DNA of 64,000 nucleotides, from the NCBI GenBank assembly GCA_038214535.1, contig JBBQRS010000001.1, positions 1-64,000 on the forward strand, given 5' to 3'. A program made the position numbers and the translations under genes. Source of the DNA: JBBQRS01 sp038214535. Lineage in GTDB: Bacteria > Chloroflexota > Anaerolineae > CG2-30-64-16. The first letter of the stretch is position 1; each line of letters opens with the position of its first letter. The notes below the pieces were generated by a model. That model was not told the origin of the DNA. It saw nothing but the letters and a program-made list of their open reading frames with translations, and made no database searches. Of this stretch, positions 26,601 to 34,600 are shown in pieces.

Positions 26601-26651
26601 CGCACCATTTTTCCGGCGACGGATCAACCGATCCAGGGGTGCTTACCGTGA
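23649..26651 (+). CDS. Large secreted BNR/WD40-like repeat protein
   Basis: 1000 residues. Signal peptide (to AQQP near 38), then about 650 residues of beta-propeller repeats, each with the S-x-D-x-G-x-T-W Asp-box: LSTDRGVTWQ, RSDDNGAHWR, TSRDEGKSWQ, GSTDGGATWA and others. Two homologous domains of about 120 residues follow (roughly 730-850 and 860-990), both starting with I-WPHD and ending WxHxADARTxxP. The fold matches sialidase/photosystem-stability-factor-like propellers. No enzyme active site is evident; binding of a surface ligand is plausible. It is the first gene of a plus-strand set encoding secreted and membrane proteins. Confidence 0.8.
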   Translation: MIAKRFFALRALRWSSGFVLLCGLIWGLQARPIFAQQPVAGWQPFANPPGRIRLLAQDATNQTLYAVFVSAVRRDADLTQWRDRGVPHKSHALYLSTDRGVTWQPASNNLVHGAITALYADSTSHSVFAGLHETGDETTRRDGLWRSDDNGAHWRQVNLERNDLNIRRITSNADNTLLLFGAIGGDRYPSSYVYTSRDEGKSWQSVEVLRFEDGPTHLLRDLAAHPKDPNRLFMTTYGGDLYGSTDGGATWARSSLPSTLQDAEAGPALLAIDPARPELMLLARNLGNGPEAQMVIARSQDGGASWRRAAPGGLPERGEIVSLTATGGGYLLSAGAGSYRSTDQGATWQPLEGALSGGSVATFLPLAGSPRTIIAAGGYGLFVSRDGGGLWQSLGSGLPANLSLVGLLTDARQPGVIFGVPEQSPFVEAAKPPALLRSSDGGRTWMAAAQGLADVQPGAWALDAADPNTVFIAAEGAFSRSANGGLTWEVTPLPPGPRTAMALALSDPNVLYLGGYPLLRSDDRGATWQSAPVKVATQEQQSNNVTGIVVDPVDARHLWASMEGGIYESLNAGAAWSRAGLDDQPVRWLSGVVKPGDNGVTLTVYAGVDGQGIYRRDANAPAWTPVNAGLPADSTFLSLQGDPENPDALWTNRDGGGLYRSLDGGESWASIGGALGDNLVTALAVDPRGGVRVLAATATAGIWGESAPTAASTVRGSQGTQDRVTPAVDARIEILWPHDWASVGEAQQANLSLRLFQPGSLLPLACTWSPDVTIWQATNNEPAAPIGRAEQRSVEGAPFPVWELNDVDISAANDPDTKLYFMTRVAGADSATAVWAHAADARTFLPFPAQPSGIASPAALRAVDSYIQIVWPHDEAGQPQPTESAPLANVAVAVFDHGTRLSVPASWRPKGITLYGAWDNEIARPLARQATVQMKTAGAITYPTWEFANIPVERAGDTGSKLYLWVMVEGVETYPAIWSHGADARTIFPATDQPIQGCLP

Positions 26652-27391
26652 TCCGTCTGGCGTCATGGCAGAGCATCTTGCTCGCGCTCGTTCTCGTCGG
26701 GGCCGCCGTGCTGCTGACCATCTGGTGGCGACAGCAGAGCTATCGCTGGGGCCTGGTCCTGTTGATCTGCCTGATCGCCGCCCCCGCGCTAAGTTGGTGG
26801 ACGGGGAAAGCCTTCGTCGTTCCCGATTATCGCGCCGGGTGTGATGGCCTGTGCGCCGGTTTTGGCGGTGCGCCGCTGGCGATTTTCACCGGCCACGCCG
26901 CCGGGGAACAGTTCTTGCCGGGGATGTTCGCGCTGAACAGCCTGATCTATCTGGTGATCCTGCTCGGCTGGGCGGCGATCATTCGGGCGATCGTGCATCA
27001 ACCCACCAGCACTCTGGCCTCGCGCGGCTGGTTTCAGAGCCTTGCCGTCCTGATTCTGATCGCCGTGCCCGCGGCGCTGACGCCTTTGTATCTGCCGCCG
27101 CCGGAGGCGCACGTGCGCGGCGATCCGCAGCGCATTGCCACCAATGCCCGGCGCGAAGTTTACATGTACGATCAACTTTCATCCATGCCGGTGTTGCGGG
27201 TCGGCCTGGACGACGTGCGGCCTCGCCCCGATGAGCAACCGGGGATGCGGGTCTGCCTGCGCACGTATACCCTGTTCTATCTGCCGACGGGGTTCATGTT
27301 CATGGATATGGCGCCGGAAGGCGTGCATAGCACACAAGGTGGTATACTACCCCAAACGGCCTCGTGTTGGGCGCCGTCAGAAACGGGATAA
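26648..27391 (+). CDS. Hypothetical membrane protein
   Basis: 247 residues starting at a GTG that overlaps the upstream stop (GTGA). Four or so hydrophobic spans: SILLALVLVGAAVLLTIW, GLVLLICLIAAPALSWW, LIYLVILLGWAAIIRAIV and AVLILIAVPAALTPLYL. A roughly 80-residue extracytoplasmic C-terminal part follows. I do not recognise a family. Its coupling to the propeller gene suggests it anchors or exports that product. Confidence 0.65.
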   Translation: MIRLASWQSILLALVLVGAAVLLTIWWRQQSYRWGLVLLICLIAAPALSWWTGKAFVVPDYRAGCDGLCAGFGGAPLAIFTGHAAGEQFLPGMFALNSLIYLVILLGWAAIIRAIVHQPTSTLASRGWFQSLAVLILIAVPAALTPLYLPPPEAHVRGDPQRIATNARREVYMYDQLSSMPVLRVGLDDVRPRPDEQPGMRVCLRTYTLFYLPTGFMFMDMAPEGVHSTQGGILPQTASCWAPSETG

Positions 27392-27397
27392 ACTTCT

Positions 27398-29491
27398 ATG
27401 CAAAAACAAAACCGAAATCTACTGATTCTTGCCCTGGGCGCGGCCGCGCTCCTGTGTATGTGTTGCTTCCTCGTCGTGGTGTCAGCCGGCATCGCTTCGC
27501 GCATGTACGGCAACGCAATTGTGGTGACCGAAGACGTTTCCGTCCAGGTCACCAAGATCGTCACACGGGTGGTCACGGCGACCCCCGGCCTTGAGCGCGA
27601 TGCTACGCCGGGCGACGCCATGCCACAGCCGCAGGGCACGCCGGAAAGCGCCGCCCCGGATGAGGGCGCGGATACGGGCGTCTCGGTGGGGCCGAATTAC
27701 GCGATGAACCCGGCCCTGGTCGAGCTTCCGGAGCGCGACTTGCGTCAGCTTGCCCTCGCGCTCAAGCCCGGCGTCACGGAAATCCCGGAAGTGGTCAACC
27801 CCACGCCACCGAGTTACAAGGTGGGTGATACGGAGGAGTTCTGGGTGTCGAACAGCGACACGCAAGAACACTTCAAAGTCCGGGCCGTGTTGCGCTACGT
27901 CACGCCCCACGTCTATATGTGGGTCGAAGAAGGCGCGCGCCTGGATCAGGCTGATCTGGAAGCGTCGGCGGAACGCTTCGAGGCGGCGACCTATCCCACG
28001 AACCGCGAGTTCTTCGGCAGCGAGTGGACGCCGGGCGTGGATAACGATCCGCATCTGAGCATCCTGCACGCGCGCAATCTGGGCAGCAATATCGCCGGCT
28101 ACTATTCGTCCGCCGATGAATTTTCGCGGCTGGTCAACCCCTATTCCAATGAGCGCGAGATGTTCTACATCTCCGTTGACCAGAGCTCCAAGCCGAACAG
28201 CTCCTTTTACGACGGTACCCTGGCACACGAGTTCCAGCACATGATTCACTGGGCCAATGACCGGAACGAGGATTCATGGGTGAACGAGGGGATGTCCGAG
28301 TTGGCCGGTTTCCTCAACGGCTACGATCCGGGCGGGGCAGATATGGCCTATGCGCAACTGCCCGACACGCAGTTGACCACCTGGGCCGACCCCTCGGTGG
28401 GCAATATTGAGCATTACGGGGCCTCGTATCTCTTCATGGCTTACTTCCTGGACCGCTTCGGCGAAGACCTGACGAAGGCCGTGGTGAGTTCGCCCCGAAA
28501 CGGCACCGCGGGGTTCAACGAGGCGCTGGAACAGGCCGGACGGCCCGAACGCTTCGATGATATCTTCGCGGACTGGGTCGTCGCGAACTATCTGGATCGC
28601 CCGGAAGCCGCGCCTGTCGGCGACTATGGTTACAGCGAAATTGACCCGAATCGCCCGGTCACGGACGAGAGCTATCGGCGCTTCCCGGTGGATAATCGGA
28701 CGACGGTCAGCCAGTACGGTGTGGACTACACCGAGTTGCGCGGGGGCGGCGGTTATACGATTGATTTCGAGGGCCAGGCGGAGAGCCGGATGGTAGACGC
28801 CGACCTCAAGGGCCAGTACTCCTGGTGGTCGAACCGGGGCGATGACAGCGATTCTCGGTTGACCCGCACCGTGGACCTGACGGGCGTTGACACGGCGACG
28901 CTGAACTTCTCGACGTGGTACAACATCGAAGAGGGCTGGGATTACGCTTATGTGGCCGTCTCGACCGATGGCGGCGACAAGTGGCAGCTCCTGCCCGGGC
29001 GCTACACCACGGACGACAACCCGGTGGGCAACGCCTTCGGCGTGGGGTGGACGGGCATCAGCGGCGGCGGCTCGACGCCGGAGTGGGTCGAGGAGCGGGT
29101 AGACCTGACCCTGTTTGCCGGGCAGGAGGTGCTGCTGCGCTTCGAGTACGTAACCGACGACGCGGTCAATGAAGCGGGCTTCCTGCTGGATGATATCTCT
29201 ATCCCCGAGATCGGCTACGTGGACGACGGCGAAGGCGGCCCGGTGGGTTGGGAATCGGCGGGCTGGCTGTTGACGGACAACCGGCTCGCACAGAACTGGC
29301 TGGTTCAGTTGGTTCGCGCCAACGGAAACGATGTCTCTGTGGACACCATGCAGGTTGGGCCGGATGGCCGCGGGCAGTTGACGGTAGATGGCATTGGGTC
29401 GGGCGAAACGGTCTTCATGACGGTGTCGGGGCTGACGCAATTCACCACCGAACCGGCGGATTACAGCTACGCCATTCAAGAGAACAAGTAA
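27398..29491 (+). CDS. Membrane-anchored zinc metalloprotease (M6/immune-inhibitor-like)
   Basis: 697 residues. A single N-terminal span (LLILALGAAALLCMCCFLVV) and Thr-rich linker precede the catalytic domain. The zinc motif HEFQH lies near residue 280 in TLAHEFQHMIHW, and WVNEGMSELAGF supplies the third ligand Glu, as in gluzincins. The C-terminal half holds jelly-roll domains of the immune-inhibitor-A type (TATLNFSTWYNIEEGWDYAY; WVEERVDLTLFAGQEVLLRF). It would degrade extracellular proteins. It follows the membrane protein by 6 bases. Confidence 0.85.
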   Translation: MQKQNRNLLILALGAAALLCMCCFLVVVSAGIASRMYGNAIVVTEDVSVQVTKIVTRVVTATPGLERDATPGDAMPQPQGTPESAAPDEGADTGVSVGPNYAMNPALVELPERDLRQLALALKPGVTEIPEVVNPTPPSYKVGDTEEFWVSNSDTQEHFKVRAVLRYVTPHVYMWVEEGARLDQADLEASAERFEAATYPTNREFFGSEWTPGVDNDPHLSILHARNLGSNIAGYYSSADEFSRLVNPYSNEREMFYISVDQSSKPNSSFYDGTLAHEFQHMIHWANDRNEDSWVNEGMSELAGFLNGYDPGGADMAYAQLPDTQLTTWADPSVGNIEHYGASYLFMAYFLDRFGEDLTKAVVSSPRNGTAGFNEALEQAGRPERFDDIFADWVVANYLDRPEAAPVGDYGYSEIDPNRPVTDESYRRFPVDNRTTVSQYGVDYTELRGGGGYTIDFEGQAESRMVDADLKGQYSWWSNRGDDSDSRLTRTVDLTGVDTATLNFSTWYNIEEGWDYAYVAVSTDGGDKWQLLPGRYTTDDNPVGNAFGVGWTGISGGGSTPEWVEERVDLTLFAGQEVLLRFEYVTDDAVNEAGFLLDDISIPEIGYVDDGEGGPVGWESAGWLLTDNRLAQNWLVQLVRANGNDVSVDTMQVGPDGRGQLTVDGIGSGETVFMTVSGLTQFTTEPADYSYAIQENK

Positions 29492-29497
29492 AATCCT

Positions 29498-30232
29498 GTG
29501 GCGACCGGGAGCAGCCAGGCGGCCTTCGCGATCATCCTGGTCGGGTTGTTGGCTCTCGTCTCCTTCGGGACGGCGCGCACGGCGGCGATCTTGCAGCACT
29601 ATACGCCGCCGGGCAACCTGCTGTTGGGGTGGCCCGATAATATCGTGCGGCTCCTCGCGGTGATCGGCTGCGTCGCCCTGGGCGTGACGTTAGGCCCGGG
29701 GCCGCAGGCGCTGGGCTGGAGCGTCGAAGCCCTGTGGCGCGATGTGGCCGCCGGCGCGGTGAGCGGTCTGATCTTCGCGCTGGTCTTGTCTGGCGGGGCC
29801 TCCGTGGTCGTCCGGCTGTGGGGGCCTGAGGTGGTCTCCACGCGCATGGTGCGGAGCATCCTGCCGGTAGATGGGCGCGAATGGGTGGGGGTGTTGGCCG
29901 CGATGCTACCGGCGGCCTTGCTGGAGGAGTTGTTGTTCCGCTCGCTGCCGCTGGGTGGGCTGAGCGGGTTGATCTCCCCGTGGCTGCTGCTCTGGCCCCT
30001 GTCGCTGCTGTTCGGCCTGCTACACTGGCCGCAAGGCGGTTGGGGCGTCGCCGGGGCGACCCTGGTGGGGGTCTTCCTGTCTTTCCTGTTCCTGATTACG
30101 GGCAGCCTGTGGGCGGCGCTGGCGGCGCATTACGTGATGAACGTGCATCAACTCATCGCCGCCAAACGCGCCGGGCTGGCGCCGCTCCGTGCGACTTCGA
30201 GGTCGCCGTTCAGCGAAATCCCTGCGAAATAA
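29498..30232 (+). CDS. CPBP-family intramembrane metalloprotease
   Basis: 244 residues with several membrane spans. The CPBP (Abi/CAAX-processing-like) motifs are present: EELLFRSLPLGG (E-E-x3-R), FGLLHWPQGG (His) and AAHYVMNVHQL (His then Asn). Family members include Rce1-like and bacteriocin-immunity proteases. The start is a GTG at 29498 without an evident ribosome binding site, 6 bases after the metalloprotease stop, so coupling by re-initiation is likely. It may process a membrane substrate of the same cluster. Confidence 0.85.
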   Translation: MATGSSQAAFAIILVGLLALVSFGTARTAAILQHYTPPGNLLLGWPDNIVRLLAVIGCVALGVTLGPGPQALGWSVEALWRDVAAGAVSGLIFALVLSGGASVVVRLWGPEVVSTRMVRSILPVDGREWVGVLAAMLPAALLEELLFRSLPLGGLSGLISPWLLLWPLSLLFGLLHWPQGGWGVAGATLVGVFLSFLFLITGSLWAALAAHYVMNVHQLIAAKRAGLAPLRATSRSPFSEIPAK

Positions 30233-30382
30233 TCCCTCTTATCTGCGTCGGCAGGTGCCAGAAGAGGCAGTGCTGAGTAAGCCAGTCGTGTGATTGCGTC
30301 CGGCCAATACTTACCTGATGGCTCTATGTGCGCTGGATGCTCCTTTCATGTTTGAGTGATTTCATTGGTCGGAGGACAGGCA

Positions 30383-31495
30383 ATGACCAGTCAAAAAGCT
30401 TGGCGCGTATCTGTGTCAATTGTGATTCTGGCCCTAGTCTGTGTGACTCTGGCAACCTGCACTGCCTCTGACCAGAATGTGGTTGCGACAGCTTTAGCAG
30501 AGGCCGCAAAAACCGCCGCGGTTGCCGCGAGGACCAGGATCGCTGCTGAAGCACAGACGGCGGTCGCTGCCGCCGGGACACAGGCGGTTCAAGCGGGCCA
30601 GACAGCCGTTGTGGTTGCGCAAACGGAAGCGGTTCAGGCGGCGCAGACGGCATTGGAGAGCGGAGGGAACGCTGCGCAGACGCAGGTTGCCGTGATCAAG
30701 ACGAAGTTAGTTGGTTTGCCACCCGCAATTACTCCCGCTGTGCCACCATCGTCCGACACTTTCAGCGCCACGTACCACGCCCCCTATGAGATGTGTGACA
30801 GCGAGTCACGCCATAGCGCATCGCCGCCCAACGGTAGCTGGGAGTTGTTGGAGAAGGGATTCAGCAAAGCCTTTGCTACGTGTGATGCCGATCAGGGCAT
30901 CATCAACGTGGGCGTGTTGGTTTTTGGCAGCAAGGGTGGCAACATCTTCGCGGAACAACCAGACCAAGAAGCGCATGCCTCAGGGCAGATGCAGTTTACA
31001 GTCACGCCATCTTTCACCGGAAAGCTTCGTATCGAAGCACATGTTGCTATAAGCGCCAATATGGGCGCGGCGGCCGGCAGTGCCATGGCGCTGCCCGATG
31101 TCGAGAGCCTGCTGAAGGATGTCCTCATCACTGACGAAATCATCGGGGCATTTCTCGATGTCGCCCAGGGGCTCATTCTGGGTACCTTTGGCGGAGCAAA
31201 GGGCGAGGCTTATCTTGTTGCTGAAGTGGGTGATCAAAAACAAGAAAACCGAGTGATTGTGGGAGAGCACGGTGTGGGGGCCAGTTTCCCGATACCGCCG
31301 AGGTATCAGAATAAATCTCTTGAAAACGAGTCGGTCGTGCTGGCTCTCGAAATACCCGTAAAGAAGGGCCAACCTGTCCAGATCGCTGTTGGGGTGGCCG
31401 CGCAAGCTTTGACAAAAGGATGGGCTACCGCGTACTGGAACCCCTGGAAGAAACACACGGCCACGGTCACGCGTGTTGTGCTAACTCAACAATAG
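30383..31495 (+). CDS. Lipoprotein with a 15-residue coiled-coil repeat
   Basis: 370 residues. GGAGG precedes the ATG at 30383. The signal segment VSIVILALVCVTLATC ends in a lipobox-like LATC. Residues about 40-100 are an Ala/Gln/Thr/Val repeat with threonines spaced alternately 7 and 8 apart, for example GQTAVVVAQTEAVQA, a pentadecad (15/4) pattern predicted to form a right-handed or straight coiled coil. The C-terminal 250 residues hold a beta-rich domain that I do not recognise. It is the last of the secreted set; a small hairpin follows. Confidence 0.65.
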   Translation: MTSQKAWRVSVSIVILALVCVTLATCTASDQNVVATALAEAAKTAAVAARTRIAAEAQTAVAAAGTQAVQAGQTAVVVAQTEAVQAAQTALESGGNAAQTQVAVIKTKLVGLPPAITPAVPPSSDTFSATYHAPYEMCDSESRHSASPPNGSWELLEKGFSKAFATCDADQGIINVGVLVFGSKGGNIFAEQPDQEAHASGQMQFTVTPSFTGKLRIEAHVAISANMGAAAGSAMALPDVESLLKDVLITDEIIGAFLDVAQGLILGTFGGAKGEAYLVAEVGDQKQENRVIVGEHGVGASFPIPPRYQNKSLENESVVLALEIPVKKGQPVQIAVGVAAQALTKGWATAYWNPWKKHTATVTRVVLTQQ

Positions 31496-31564
31496 CCAGA
31501 CGAGAACGGACGCATCTCATAGTTTCGATCAGAGAACGACGGCCATCGGGCTGAAAAGCTTTCC

Positions 31565-31586
31565 GTCATTGGATATCTCCAATGAC
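31565..31586. terminator. Hairpin between convergent genes
   Basis: GTCATTGGA (31565-31573), TATC, TCCAATGAC (31578-31586): a perfect 9-bp stem followed by TTTG. It lies between the lipoprotein and the dnaE stop and may act on both strands; the T-run is short. Confidence 0.45.
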
Positions 31587-31625
31587 TTTGTGGGTTATTT
31601 AGACTACGCGTATGAGGCACATCGC

Positions 31626-34600
31626 TCATGCCGCGGATTCCTGATTCCCCGGATTAATCGTCCACGCGCCCGGCCCCACGCGCTGATCGAGGATGTTGGT
31701 CAGTTCCCGGCAGATATTCGTGCGGTTGTTGGGGAAATCGAACTGGTAGCGCTCTGCGCCGTTCGACTCCACGATGATCTCGAAGTTATCCTCGCCCTCG
31801 AACTCCGAAAGTTTTTGCACTAACTCGTACAGGCGTTTGCGATCCGCGTCCAGGCTGCGGCTGCGCTTGAAGATGATGCGCGCCGTGCGTTTGTGGAACT
31901 CCAAAGGCTCTACAGGCACAATGGGGGGCAGGGCGGGCGGCGTGACCTTTGGTGTGGGATTTGGCGCTGCCATCGCGGGCGCAGGGTTCTCTACCGGCTT
32001 CGCCGGAGCGGAGGGTCGGGGTGCGGCCAGTGTCTCTGGGGTCGCTTTGGGTGTGGCCTTCTCCCGGCTTGTCGTCTGCGCTGTCGGGGTCGGCGGCGCA
32101 GACTCGTATGACTCGCCGGTTTCCATCATCCACCCCGGCTCGTCGCCCGCGAATGGGCTGGCCTCGTCGAAGGACGGCCCATCGTCATCATCCGCCATCG
32201 CGGGCGGCGCGACGTAGACGGGCGCAGATCGTTGCGGCGCGGCGGGCTTCCGCGGCGCGATGTTCGGCCCCAGGGGCGCGCCGCCGTTGCGATAGCGATA
32301 GCGATAGTGGACGGACGAGGTGTCTTCGAGCACGACTACGCCTTCGACATAATTCTGCACAGTGTCGGCCAGGATGCCGACGCGACCGTTGCGCGAGTCT
32401 ACCTTGCCGCGCACGATCACGATCTTGTCGGTCTCCCATAGGTCGCGCTGGTCGCGATAGAGTTGCGGGAAGACCGTGACGTCAACGGAGCCTTGCAGGT
32501 CTTCCATGCGCACGAACGCCATCGCGTCGCCTTTTTTGGTGGTGATCACGCGCACATCGGCGATCAGCCCGGCCAGCACCACGAACGCGCCGGTGATTTC
32601 TTCGGTGATGTTAATCGTGCCGTGCGTGACGACGTTGACCAGATCCGCCGTCATGCGTTGCAGGGGGTGGCTCGAAACGTATACGCCGACCAATTCTTTC
32701 TCCCATTCGAGGATTTCTTTGGGGTTGACCTCTTTGCCCGTAGGCAAGGCCGCCAACAAATCGCCCGCGTCTACGGCGCCGCCGCCGAACAGCCCCATCT
32801 GCCCGACCTCTTCCGCCTCGTGAACCTGTACGCTTGCGCCCAGGATGCGATCCATGGCGGCGAGCAACTGACTACGCTCGCCGAACGCATCGAGCGCGCC
32901 GACTTTGATGAGACATTCCAGCCCGCGCCGGTTGACCTGGCGCAGGTCCACGCGCTCCGCGAAATCGGCCAACGACGCGAAGCGCCGGTCGCCGCGCCCG
33001 CGCAACACCGTCTCAACGGGGCCTTCACCGACGTTCTTGATCGCGTCCAACCCCATGCGGATGGCCGCGCCTTCTTCCACCGGGAAGGCAAACGTCGTGA
33101 GTTGCGCCGGCGCTTTGCGCCCGGCGGGCAGGCGCTCGATGGTGAAACTGTTGGCGCTGACGTTCACATCGGGCGGCAACACTTCCATCCCCATGCGCCG
33201 GCACTCCGCAATCAGCAGGCCCACCTTTTCCGTGTCGTGCCGCTCAACCGTGAGCAGCGCCGCCATGTACTCGGCGGGATAATAGGCTTTGAGGTAGCCG
33301 GTCTGCGCGACGATCACGGCGTAGTCGGCGGTGTGCGCCCGGTTGAAGCCATAACGCGCGAAGCCCATCAGCGCGTCCCAGATCTTGTCGGCTTCGGCGT
33401 GCGAAAGGTTCGATTTCTTCTTCGCGCCCTTCGCGAAAATATCCCGGTGCTCGTCGAGGACCTTCTTGGCCTTCTTGCTGATGCCGCGCCGCACCAGGTC
33501 GGCCTCGCCCGTAGTGTAACCCGCGATGTCGGTGAGAATCTGGATGACTTGCTCCTGGTAGACGCAGACGCCCATCGTCTCGGCCAGGATCGGCTCCAGC
33601 AGCGGGTGATCGTATTGCGGCTTCTTTTCGCCGTGCAGGACGCTGATATATTCCGGGATGAACTCCATCGGGCCGGGGCGATAGAGCGCGATGGTGGCCC
33701 CGATGTGCTCGAACTCGCTGGGGCGTAGTTCCATCAGGACGCGGCGCATCCCCGCGCCTTCCACCTGGAACACCCCCATCACGTCGCCGCTGGTGAGGAG
33801 TTCGTAAGTCTTCGGGTCTTCCAGCGGGATATTGTCGAGCGTGTACTCGATGCCGTGGCGCTCGCGGATGAGCCGCGTGGCCTCGCGCATCAGGGTCAGC
33901 GTGGCAAGGCCCAGGAAGTCAATCTTGAGCAGCCCGATGGATTCGAGGATCGGGAACTCATACTGCGTCACCGTGTCCGTGATGGCCGATTTGGGCGGGC
34001 GCATCAGGGGCGTGTAGTTGATGAGCGGCTTATCGGCGACGATAACCGCCGCGGCGTGGATCGAGCTGTGGCGCGCTACGCCTTCCAGATGGCTGGCCGT
34101 ATCGAGCAACTCCTTCACATACTCCTGGTCATCATACGCCTGGCGCAACTCGGCGGAGTAGAATTCGTGGCCGTCCGTCAAGACGTCTTTGATGGTCACC
34201 GGTTTGCCGGGGATGGCCGGGATCATCTTCGCCAGCCGGTCTACGTCGGGAAGCGGGATATCCATGGCCCGGCCGATATCGCGCACCGCCGCGCGCGCCT
34301 TCATGCGCCCGAATGTGACGACCTGCGCCACTTGCTCCTGTCCGTATTTCGCGATGGTGTAGCGGATCAATTCTTCGCGCTGATCGTCGGGGAAATCGAG
34401 GTCGAAGTCGGGCATGGTGACGCGCCCGGGGTTGAGGAAGCGTTCGAAGATCAGCTTGTTGCGCAATGGGTCGAGCGTGGTGATGCCGGTCGCATAGGCC
34501 ACGATCGAGCCGGCGCCGGAACCGCGCACGTTCCACCAAATACCGCGCTGCTTGGCGTACATGCACAGATCCCACACGATGAGGAAATAGACGTCGAACC

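Noticed and set aside
24951..26627. 558-codon open frame on the minus strand
   Set aside because: Antisense of the BNR-repeat gene; Arg-rich, without motifs. The same holds for the 421- and 440-codon frames opposite dnaE and the 441-codon frame opposite the metalloprotease.
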